Assembly: GCF_011057975.1 (NCBI RefSeq)
Contig: NZ_CP049109.1
Location: 2,759,001 to 2,823,000, forward strand
Length of the DNA stretch: 64,000 nt
Source of the DNA: Sphingosinithalassobacter tenebrarum
GTDB lineage: Bacteria > Pseudomonadota > Alphaproteobacteria > Sphingomonadales > Sphingomonadaceae
Direction of reading: 5' to 3'
Each line of letters starts with the position of its first letter. The first letter of the stretch is position 1. Of this stretch, positions 50,466 to 57,781 are shown piece by piece. The notes below the pieces were generated by a model that worked only from the letters and a program-made list of their open reading frames with translations, was not told the origin of the DNA and did not search any database. The position numbers and the translations under genes are program-made.

Positions 50466-50506
50466 AAAAGGGGGCGGAGAAATCAGATCTCCGTCCCCTT
50501 TTTTTT
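50466..50506 (+). terminator. Rho-independent terminator, bidirectional
   Basis: Fifteen-base arms AAAAGGGGGCGGAGA (50466-50480) and TCTCCGTCCCCTTTT (50488-50502) with a seven-base loop and one wobble pair, followed by a T run to 50506. Strong intrinsic terminator for the crotonase gene. The A run on the left lets it work for the opposite transcript too, 34 bases past the Rieske oxygenase stop. Confidence 0.9.
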
Positions 50507-50539
50507 CGTCTGGCATGCCGGCAAAAAAGCCGGCGGCAA

Positions 50540-51967
50540 TCAGCCCTGCAGCCGATCGATGTTCGGCTTGAACGGTTCCATCGCCATATATTTGTCCACT
50601 GTCTTCTCGAAATGGCGGACGCGGATTTCCTGATAATCGGCCAGCGTGATGCCGTCCTTGGCCGACGCCTCCAGCCCTTCCTGCTGGGCATAGAGATTGT
50701 CGGTATCCTGATCGAGGATTTTGCCGAAGCCCGGATCCATCCCCTCGGCTTCCGCGAAGGACTGTTCATCCTCGAGGATCTGGATATCGGCCGGTTCGGG
50801 CGTCGATCCGTCCTTGGGCTTGGGCCGCATGAACATCACTTCGTAGATCGTCCGGCGATGGTCCTTCGCGTCCGGGCGGAAGCGATAGATCATCGGCAGC
50901 GAAATCCCCGGGAACAGGAACAGATTGGGGAAGAAGGTATAGCTGTAGGTATCGAGCAGCTCGGTGTCCGACACATGGCTGAGATCGGTGTTGGTCGCGG
51001 TTTCGAACATGTTGCGGAACATGTCGGCCATCACCTGCCGCGCGCGTTCGCCTTCCTTGAGCTCGGGCTTGGTCCCGCCCAGCGACGAGCTGTCGCCCAG
51101 CGTGAAGTTCGCGATGATGTCGGCTTCGCTATACTGGTCGCGAAGCTTCGGCGAGACGACGCCGAGCGTCGAGATGAAGCGATCGACATGATCGCCATAG
51201 ACGTCGTATTGCGAATTGACGTCGCCGTTGGCGGGCGCCACCTGCGGATGCGTGTCGCCGACATGATAGGCTTCCATGAAGGCTTCCATCGTCAGCTTCC
51301 AGTTCGCCGGATAGCTTTTCTGCACGTGCAGATAGACATAGCGGTTCTCAAGCTTCCACGCGCGCAGATGCTCCATCGCCTTGGGGCCGATATATTCCTC
51401 CAGGCTCGGCGCATCGGGGTCCATGTTCACCCAGACAAAGCCCGCCAGCCGCTCGACGCGCGCCTGCGGCAGGCACATCTTGCGGCCTTCGGTGTGCGCG
51501 AAATCCCACTTCTCGGGGATTTCCTTGATCGACCCGTCGAGATTCCACGTCCAGCCGTGGAACGGGCATTTCAGGTCCATCGCATAGCCTTCGCTCGCCG
51601 AGGGCTTGAGCTTGGTGCCGCGATGCAGGCACGAATTATAATGCGCCTTGATGTCGCCGTCCTCGTCGCGGACGATGATGAAGCTGTATTGCCCCAGGTC
51701 ATAGACATAATAGTCGCCGGCCTCGGGCACGCGATCCTCGCGGCACACCATCTGCCAGGTGCGCGGCCACAGCTTGGCGAACTCGCCCTTGGCGAATTCG
51801 GGATCGACATAGCGGTCCTTGGTGACGTCCTCGCTGCCCAGATATTCGTAGGATTCGGACGCGGCCCAGGCGGGCGCTGCGTTCTTGTCGGCTGCGATGA
51901 TTTCCTGCGTGCTTTCGGCCGGATGGCGTGCCTCGCCGGGCTTCAGGCTCCCCGTCTCCAAATTCAT
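50540..51967 (-). CDS. Rieske non-heme iron oxygenase, alpha subunit
   Basis: 475 aa. The Rieske cluster ligands are Cys113, His115, Cys134 and His137. The mononuclear iron site is seen in MEAYHVGDTHP with His235 and His240; Glu232 stands where naphthalene dioxygenase has its bridging Asp. It would hydroxylate an aromatic or alicyclic substrate with electrons from a ferredoxin. A stand-alone Rieske ferredoxin is encoded at 61394. It is downstream of an amidohydrolase gene and overlaps it by four bases, so the two are coupled. Confidence 0.9.
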   Translation of the reverse strand: MNLETGSLKPGEARHPAESTQEIIAADKNAAPAWAASESYEYLGSEDVTKDRYVDPEFAKGEFAKLWPRTWQMVCREDRVPEAGDYYVYDLGQYSFIIVRDEDGDIKAHYNSCLHRGTKLKPSASEGYAMDLKCPFHGWTWNLDGSIKEIPEKWDFAHTEGRKMCLPQARVERLAGFVWVNMDPDAPSLEEYIGPKAMEHLRAWKLENRYVYLHVQKSYPANWKLTMEAFMEAYHVGDTHPQVAPANGDVNSQYDVYGDHVDRFISTLGVVSPKLRDQYSEADIIANFTLGDSSSLGGTKPELKEGERARQVMADMFRNMFETATNTDLSHVSDTELLDTYSYTFFPNLFLFPGISLPMIYRFRPDAKDHRRTIYEVMFMRPKPKDGSTPEPADIQILEDEQSFAEAEGMDPGFGKILDQDTDNLYAQQEGLEASAKDGITLADYQEIRVRHFEKTVDKYMAMEPFKPNIDRLQG

Positions 51968-53265
51968 GCTACAGTCTCCAGCTGGTTCGTGGCGGCGGAG
52001 GCGCCCTGCCTCGCCATGTTCATGCTATTCTTGTGGATCGCGCCGGCCTTCATGATCAGGACGAGACGGTCATGTTCGGTGAGCACGCTGATGTCGGCGA
52101 GCGGATCGCCGTTCACCAGCACCATGTCGGCAAGCTGCCCCTCGGCAAGCATGCCGAGATCGCCCTGGCTGTGCATCGCCAGCCCGCCGTTGCGCGTCGC
52201 GCAGACCAGCGCGTCGGCGGCGGAATAGCCGTAATATTGCATGAAGAACTGCAGGTCGCGCGCCTGCTCGCCCTGTTTCGACCAGCCGAAGCCGTAGTCG
52301 CCGCCGATCAGGTGGCGAACGCCGCGCTTGCGCAACTCGGTATGCGTCTTGATCGAGTTTTCCATCAGGTCGGGAATGTTCATATAGCCGCCGACTTCGG
52401 GGGTAAGCCCGTGCGCCGAAGCCTCGCCCTTGAGGATCTGGTGGAACAGCCCGACGGTCGGCACGACGAAGATGCGATCCTTCGCCTCCTCCATCAGATC
52501 GAGCAGCTCCTCGTCGGAATATTCGCAGTGGAAGAGGCCATCGACGCCCGCGCGAACACAATATTTCGACCCTTCGATCGAGCGCGTATGCGCGTTGATC
52601 TTGCGGCCGTAATCATGCGCGGTATCGGCCGCCGTCTTGACCTCGTCATAGGTCATCGGCGTCGTGTGGCCCGGCGTACTCGGATAAAAGGGGTCGCCCG
52701 ACACATCGAGTTTGATGTTGTCGACGCCCGCGCGGCAGTGCAGCCGCACCGCCTTGCGCATTTCCTCGACCCCGTCGATGATCGTCGACGGGCCGATGCG
52801 CGGATCGTGATCCTTCGCCTCGTCTCCCATCGCGCCGGTGACGCTGATCTCTAGCCCGCCCGCACGGATGCGCGGCCCGGGCAGGCGACCGGCATTGACT
52901 TCCTCGCGCACCGCGATGGCGAGCTGCAGCTTCGCCTCGGACGCGCCGTATGCGCTGGTGAAACCCGCATCGATCAGCGCCTTGGCGCCGCGCGCGGCAG
53001 TGAACGCCTGCGTCTCGGGAGTCGGCTTCATCAGATCTTCGGTGGCGCACACATTTTCGAACGAAAGATGCGTGTGCCCCTCGGTCATACCGGGCATCAG
53101 GAACATGCCGCTGCCGTCGATCACGGTGCAGCCTTCGGTGGGCAGCGATCCGGGCCGGTTCGAGACCGTCTTGATGCTGTTTCCCTCGACGAGCAGGTCG
53201 CCCGCAAACGCGTCGGCGCCGCTGCCGTCAAAGATGCGGGCGCCGGTTATCAATATGTTGCTCAT
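51964..53265 (-). CDS. Amidohydrolase (imidazolonepropionase/prolidase-like)
   Basis: 433 aa from the ATG at 53265, with GGAGAGG before it. Metal motif PGMTEGHTHLSF near residue 58-68; the lysine region is IKLDVSGDPFYP; then INAHTRSIEG, FHCEYSDEELL and LIGGDYGFGW. It belongs to the dinuclear cyclic-amidohydrolase/prolidase-like group. Overlap with the Rieske oxygenase gene shows the two form one transcript, pointing to a hydrolysis step before or after oxygenation. Confidence 0.86.
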   Translation of the reverse strand: MSNILITGARIFDGSGADAFAGDLLVEGNSIKTVSNRPGSLPTEGCTVIDGSGMFLMPGMTEGHTHLSFENVCATEDLMKPTPETQAFTAARGAKALIDAGFTSAYGASEAKLQLAIAVREEVNAGRLPGPRIRAGGLEISVTGAMGDEAKDHDPRIGPSTIIDGVEEMRKAVRLHCRAGVDNIKLDVSGDPFYPSTPGHTTPMTYDEVKTAADTAHDYGRKINAHTRSIEGSKYCVRAGVDGLFHCEYSDEELLDLMEEAKDRIFVVPTVGLFHQILKGEASAHGLTPEVGGYMNIPDLMENSIKTHTELRKRGVRHLIGGDYGFGWSKQGEQARDLQFFMQYYGYSAADALVCATRNGGLAMHSQGDLGMLAEGQLADMVLVNGDPLADISVLTEHDRLVLIMKAGAIHKNSMNMARQGASAATNQLETVA

Positions 53266-53467
53266 TGCGTGCCTCTCCAAAAACGGATCGCAATCGGTTT
53301 CCGTCAGGATAGCTTTTCGGCATGCGGCAACCGAATGACGGGGCACGCACCCCCATTTGTCTGCGGCTGCTAGCGCCCTCGCGGCCATTGTCACTCCGTC
53401 CCCGCTCGGCCATTTTTGGCGGGAAACGGCCCGTCAGGGTCGCGTCCAACCGATGAGAGAGGCAATC

Positions 53468-53944
53468 ATGATCCGAGGCATCCACCACGTCGCAATCCAC
53501 TGCCGCGACCTCGACCGTATGCGCAAATTCTATGAGGAAGCATTCGGATTCGAGCTGGTCGGCGAGGAATTCGAATGGAAGGATACCGAAGTCCTCGACA
53601 CGCTGATCGACGTGAAGGGATCGGCGGCGCGCGGATGCATGATGCGCGCGGGAAGCTGCTATGTGGAAATGTTCCAGTTCGCCGCGCCGCAGGGCGAAAC
53701 GCGCCCGCGCGACCCGTTCGACAAGGGCTATACGCATTTCTGCATCGACGTGGGTTCGGACATCGAAGGCGAATATGAACGACTGAAAGGGCTCGGCATG
53801 ACCTTCGGCGCGCCCGCACCGATGGACATGGGCCATGTCAAATCGGTCTATGGCCGCGACCCCGAGGGCAATGTCGTGGAGCTGCAGCAGACCGCGGACA
53901 ACTGCGAGTTCCGCCTCGACAAGCTGCCCGAACTGGCGGACTGA
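53468..53944 (+). CDS. VOC-family metalloprotein (glyoxalase-like)
   Basis: 158 aa from the ATG at 53468 (GAGAGAGG upstream; an ATG at 53453 is possible). Four likely metal ligands are visible in sequence order: His in IRGIHHVAIH, Glu in YVEMFQF, His in KGYTHFCIDVG, Glu in NVVELQQ. The length fits glyoxalase-type or methylmalonyl-CoA epimerase-type enzymes and is too short for a 290-aa extradiol dioxygenase. It is transcribed alone, divergent from the amidohydrolase-Rieske pair. Confidence 0.82.
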   Translation: MIRGIHHVAIHCRDLDRMRKFYEEAFGFELVGEEFEWKDTEVLDTLIDVKGSAARGCMMRAGSCYVEMFQFAAPQGETRPRDPFDKGYTHFCIDVGSDIEGEYERLKGLGMTFGAPAPMDMGHVKSVYGRDPEGNVVELQQTADNCEFRLDKLPELAD

Positions 53945-54001
53945 AAACCGCCCGGCGCCCCTGCCCCCCCGAGAAGGGGCCGGGGGCGCACGACATAGCG
54001 A

Positions 54002-54337
54002 TCAGAAGCCGGTCGGCGCGACATGCACCGTCAGGCCATCAAGCTCCTCGGTGAGCTGGATCTGGCACGACAGGCGGCTGTTCTCCTTCGGCTCCTCGGC
54101 CATGTCGAGCATATCGGTTTCGATATCGTCGGGCGTACCGACCTTCTCCCGCCATTCCTCATCGACATAGACATGGCACGTTGCGCAGCTGCAGCAGCCG
54201 CCGCAATCGGCGAGGATACCCTCGACGCCGTTGGTCCTGCCGACTTCCATCAGCGACTGACCGGTATCGACATTCTCGAATGTCTTCACCGTCCCGTTTT
54301 CCTCGACGAACGTAACCGTCACCGAACCCATTTGCAT
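54002..54337 (-). CDS. [2Fe-2S] ferredoxin, P450 type
   Basis: 111 aa from the ATG at 54337 with GGGGAG upstream. Ligands are Cys45, Cys51, Cys54 and Cys91. Two additional cysteines (Cys48, Cys49) lie between the first two ligands (CGGCCSCATC), which is unusual. The gene ends the minus-strand run SDR-P450-SDR-ferredoxin and is the natural electron donor for the P450 at 55295. The plus-strand VOC gene converges on it. Confidence 0.9.
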   Translation of the reverse strand: MQMGSVTVTFVEENGTVKTFENVDTGQSLMEVGRTNGVEGILADCGGCCSCATCHVYVDEEWREKVGTPDDIETDMLDMAEEPKENSRLSCQIQLTEELDGLTVHVAPTGF

Positions 54338-54432
54338 TCACTCCCCAGCGGAGGCGCACGCCGCCCCGATTGTTCAAATAATCCCCGTTCCGGCCAGTGT
54401 TTTGACATGACGCAAACCCCTGCGCCGTATCG

Positions 54433-55281
54433 TCAGGCCGTTTCGCCCGCCATCGCGCGCGCCTGCGCCGCGAGCAGTTCCTCGAGATGATTGACCGGAT
54501 CGCCAGCCGAAATTCCGCCGTCGATCGCAAGCGTCGCGCCAGTGATCTGCGCCGCCCGGTCGCTGGCGAGGAACACCGCGGCCTCGGCGACGTCCTTCGG
54601 CACGCCGTCGCGCTTGAGCGGCTTGTTCGAATCCCAGACCGGCTTCATCACCTGCTCGATGCGCTCGGCCGTTTCCTGTTCGACGGCGCTCTCGTACATC
54701 TTGTGGATCGGCGAGCGGATATGCCCGGGAACAAGGCAGTTCACGCGGATGCCATATTGCGCCAGATCGATCGCGAGCGACTTGGTGAGGTGGATCACCG
54801 CCGCCTTGGACGCGCGGTAACTCATCAGCGCGACGCCCGCCATCAGCCCCGCGATCGAGGCATTGTTCAGGATCACGCCGCCGCCATGATCCTTCATATA
54901 CCGTGCGGCGCGCTGCGAACCCGCCATCACGCCGAACAGATTGACGTCGATCACCTGGCGGAAGGTGCTCAGGTCATCGTCGAGGAAGTGCGGCACGCGG
55001 GCACCGGAAATTCCGGCATTGTTGAACATGATGTCCAGCCCGCCGAACCGCTCGACCGCCAGGTCGACCAGCGCCTGGATATCGTCCACCTGCGAAACAT
55101 CGGCATGCGCATAGACGGCGGCGTCGCCCAGCCGGTCGGCCAGCGCGTTGCCGGCATCGTCGCTGACATCGGCGATGACGACTTTCGCGCCCTGTGCCAC
55201 GAACATTTCGCACGAAGCCAGGCCGATACCGCCCGCCCCGCCGGTGACGATCGCCACCTTGCCGGCAAGATCCTGAACCAA
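54433..55281 (-). CDS. Short-chain dehydrogenase/reductase
   Basis: 282 aa from a TTG at 55281, chosen because GGGAGAG precedes it and the Rossmann motif starts right after (LAGKVAIVTGGAGGIGLASC). The catalytic area is LNNASIAGLMAGVALMSYRASKAA with Tyr-x3-Lys, and the C terminus shows ITGATLAIDGGISAGDP. An NAD(P)-dependent alcohol dehydrogenase. It starts 13 bases after the P450 stop in the same transcript, suggesting it oxidises the alcohol formed by that P450. Confidence 0.87.
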   Translation of the reverse strand: MVQDLAGKVAIVTGGAGGIGLASCEMFVAQGAKVVIADVSDDAGNALADRLGDAAVYAHADVSQVDDIQALVDLAVERFGGLDIMFNNAGISGARVPHFLDDDLSTFRQVIDVNLFGVMAGSQRAARYMKDHGGGVILNNASIAGLMAGVALMSYRASKAAVIHLTKSLAIDLAQYGIRVNCLVPGHIRSPIHKMYESAVEQETAERIEQVMKPVWDSNKPLKRDGVPKDVAEAAVFLASDRAAQITGATLAIDGGISAGDPVNHLEELLAAQARAMAGETA

Positions 55282-55294
55282 GCTACTCTCCCGC

Positions 55295-56608
55295 TCAGCG
55301 GCGCGTGAAGGTGATCGGCAACTGCTCGATCGAATGCGTTGCGACCGTCGGCAGATAGCGGATGTCCTCCACGGCAATGCCGAGCTTGAGATTGTCGAGC
55401 CGCTTGACCACCTCACGCGCGGCGACGCGGATTTCCATCCGCGCCAGTGCCAGCCCGATGCAGCGATGCGGCCCGCCGCCGAACGCGACATGCTTGCCCA
55501 GATTCGGGCGATCCATGTTGAACTCGCGCGGGCATTCGAACATTTCGGGCTGATCGTTGGCAGAGGCGTACATCAGCAGCAGATGCGCCCCTTCGGGCAA
55601 GGTCACGCCGCCGACTTCGACTTCCTTGGTTGTCATCCGCGAAAGGCCCCGCACCGGCGGTTCGATGCGCAGCAGCTCCTCGACGAAGCGATTCATCAGC
55701 CGGTCGTCATCGACCGAATTCTGAAGTGTTTCCAGCACCTTGGGCTGAGTCGACAGAATGTACATGAGGTTGGTCATCGCCGTCGCGGTAGTCTCATTCC
55801 CCGCGATCATCAGCGCGCGGACCAGCGACACGACCTCCTTGAAGGTAAGCCGCGGATTGTCCGGGTCGTCGGTCTCCGCATGGACCAAGTCGGAGATCAT
55901 GTCTTCCTTGGGATTGGCTTCGCGATCCTTGACCTCGCCGATCAGGAAATTCTGCAGCTCGCAGATATCCTTGGCATTCTCGATCATCTGCTCGCGATTC
56001 TGCATCCGACCGATCTGCTGCGTCACCGCATAGGACCATTTGCTGATCTTCTCTGCGTTGTACTGCGCGATGCCGAGCTGGTCGCAGATGACGCGGATGG
56101 TAATCGGAACCGCGAAATCCTTCACCGCGTCGCACTGCCCCTTGTCGGCAAAGCCTTCGATGATGTCGGCGACGATTTCGTGCGTGCCCGGTTCGAGCGC
56201 CTTCACCCGGTGCGCCGAAAAGGCGCTGTCCATCAGTTTGCGGATGCGGGAGTGATAGGGCGGATCGGACATGATCGCGTCGGGGAAATAGCCGCCGCCG
56301 TCACGCTCGAGAATCTGCTCGAATTCCTCGAAAAAGCCCTTGGCGTACTGCGCCTTGTAGCCCTTCTCGACCGAAAAGGTGATCGGGTCGCGCTGGACCT
56401 GCTGAATATCCTCCCAGCGGGAGATCAGGTACATGCCCAGCTTGGGATCGAAATGCACCGGATCCTCCGATCGCATCGCCGCATAATAATCGGCCGGGTG
56501 CGCCGAAATATCGGGATCGATCAGCGATCCCTGCGACAGCAGGGTTTCGGGATCGGCATGGGCGGGGCAGCCGGTGCCCGGCTTGGTGTCGGTCGTGGGT
56601 GCAACCAT
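55295..56608 (-). CDS. Cytochrome P450
   Basis: 437 aa from the ATG at 56608. Heme loop FGGGPHRCIG with Cys383, I-helix LMIAGNETTATAM near residue 270 and ExxR in EELLRIEPP. It is a soluble class I enzyme. The operon SDR-P450-SDR-ferredoxin supplies its ferredoxin and probably enzymes for the product; no ferredoxin reductase is encoded here. It differs clearly in sequence from the P450 at 15186, and the two probably oxidise different positions or substrates. Confidence 0.92.
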   Translation of the reverse strand: MVAPTTDTKPGTGCPAHADPETLLSQGSLIDPDISAHPADYYAAMRSEDPVHFDPKLGMYLISRWEDIQQVQRDPITFSVEKGYKAQYAKGFFEEFEQILERDGGGYFPDAIMSDPPYHSRIRKLMDSAFSAHRVKALEPGTHEIVADIIEGFADKGQCDAVKDFAVPITIRVICDQLGIAQYNAEKISKWSYAVTQQIGRMQNREQMIENAKDICELQNFLIGEVKDREANPKEDMISDLVHAETDDPDNPRLTFKEVVSLVRALMIAGNETTATAMTNLMYILSTQPKVLETLQNSVDDDRLMNRFVEELLRIEPPVRGLSRMTTKEVEVGGVTLPEGAHLLLMYASANDQPEMFECPREFNMDRPNLGKHVAFGGGPHRCIGLALARMEIRVAAREVVKRLDNLKLGIAVEDIRYLPTVATHSIEQLPITFTRR

Positions 56609-56625
56609 GATCTGGTCCTTTCGCC

Positions 56626-57432
56626 TTATTCGGCCGCCTGCGGAACGCGCTCGGACATCAGCGCTTCCATGCTCAGCATCTTGGTGGTGGTCCAGCCGCC
56701 GTCGAGCGCGATCGACTGGCCGTTGATGTAGCTGCCTTCGTCCGACGCGAGGAAATAGACGAGGTTGGCGACGTCGCTGACGGTGCCTTCGCGGTTCATC
56801 GGCGTCATTTCGTGATTGAGCCTGCGGAACGGCGCCGCTTCCCACACCGCGTCGGTCATGTCGGTGCGGATCACGCCCGGCGCGACCAGATTGGTGCGGA
56901 TGCCCTGCAGCCCGTAATCGGCGGCAAGGCTCTGCGTCAGGCCGACCATCCCGGCCTTGACCGCGCAATAGGCGCCGCCGCCCGCGCCGCCGACGAGGCC
57001 GAAGGTCGATCCGATATTCACGATCGCGCCGCCATCGGTCATTGCCGGGATGGCTTCGCGGGCGAAACGGAACGGCGCCTTGAAACTGGTGTCGATCACT
57101 TCGTCGAGCGTCGCGTCATCGGTTTCGTGCGCAAAGCCCCATTTGCCCGATCCGGCATTGTTGACCAGTGCGTCGAGCCGCCCGAAACTGTCCATTGCAG
57201 TCTTCACTGCCGCCACCGGCACCTGCGGATCGGTGACGTCGCCGACGCAGATCGCCACTTCGGCGGTGCCGGCAAGCGATTCCTTCAACGCCTCGAGCCG
57301 TTCCTTGCGGCGCGCCACCCCGACGATGTTCCAGCCGGCCGCGGCAAAGCGCCGCGCGATCGCATCGCCGATGCCCGCGCTCGCGCCGGTAATCAGTACG
57401 ACCGGCTTATCCGATTTCTGTGTCGCTGCCAT
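56626..57432 (-). CDS. Short-chain dehydrogenase/reductase
   Basis: 268 aa. LITGASAGIGDAIARRFAAA at the N terminus, LVNNAGSGKWGFAHE, and catalytic AYCAVKAGMVGL (Tyr-x3-Lys) with an upstream Ser in VNIGSTFGLV. The C terminus has INGQSIALDGGWTT. It precedes the P450 gene by 17 bases and opens the transcript; a 349-base region separates it from the divergent TonB receptor gene. Confidence 0.88.
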   Translation of the reverse strand: MAATQKSDKPVVLITGASAGIGDAIARRFAAAGWNIVGVARRKERLEALKESLAGTAEVAICVGDVTDPQVPVAAVKTAMDSFGRLDALVNNAGSGKWGFAHETDDATLDEVIDTSFKAPFRFAREAIPAMTDGGAIVNIGSTFGLVGGAGGGAYCAVKAGMVGLTQSLAADYGLQGIRTNLVAPGVIRTDMTDAVWEAAPFRRLNHEMTPMNREGTVSDVANLVYFLASDEGSYINGQSIALDGGWTTTKMLSMEALMSERVPQAAE

Positions 57433-57781
57433 GCCTCGTCCATCTCCTGTTTCATATCGTCGGCGATCGACGCCGGTGCGGATCGCTCTTTCGGCCCCTG
57501 CACTAATCGCTTCGCCGCGCCCGGTGCCATCGGAAACGGGCGGGCGCGCGCTTCTGGCGTACTGCGAGCAAAAGGAATTTCAGCCAGCGGCAAGGGTTCG
57601 GGCAAGCCCTTGCCGCTTCTTATCGTTCCCACGATGCAAGCCGCGCATCTCCTGCGCAGGCGGTTCGCGTTGCAGCCCCAGTCATTGCCGTGGGCGACAT
57701 CAGGCATAGGGTCGCCGAGCCGATAAACGGAACAAAAGGCCCGAACGGAACGCAACGATTCCGACGGCCAGGGGAGAGAGA
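57433..57781. promoter_or_regulatory. Divergent promoter region of P450 operon and TonB receptor
   Basis: 349 bases without a credible gene. It holds a perfect 10-bp hairpin GCGGCAAGGG/CCCTTGCCGC (57587-57616) and a direct repeat AACGGAAC at 57726-57733 and 57744-57751, 18 bases apart, just before the receptor start. Direct repeats with such spacing suit an AraC-type activator; one is encoded downstream of the receptor. Confidence 0.45.

Noticed and set aside
53468..53944. VOC protein considered as an extradiol ring-cleavage dioxygenase
   Set aside because: At 158 aa it has a single glyoxalase-type module, whereas extradiol enzymes of this fold have about 290 aa and two modules.
57393..57755. 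120-codon minus-strand frame upstream of the SDR-P450 operon
   Set aside because: It covers the divergent promoter with its hairpin and direct repeats, and runs into the SDR gene in another frame; no domain or ribosome site.
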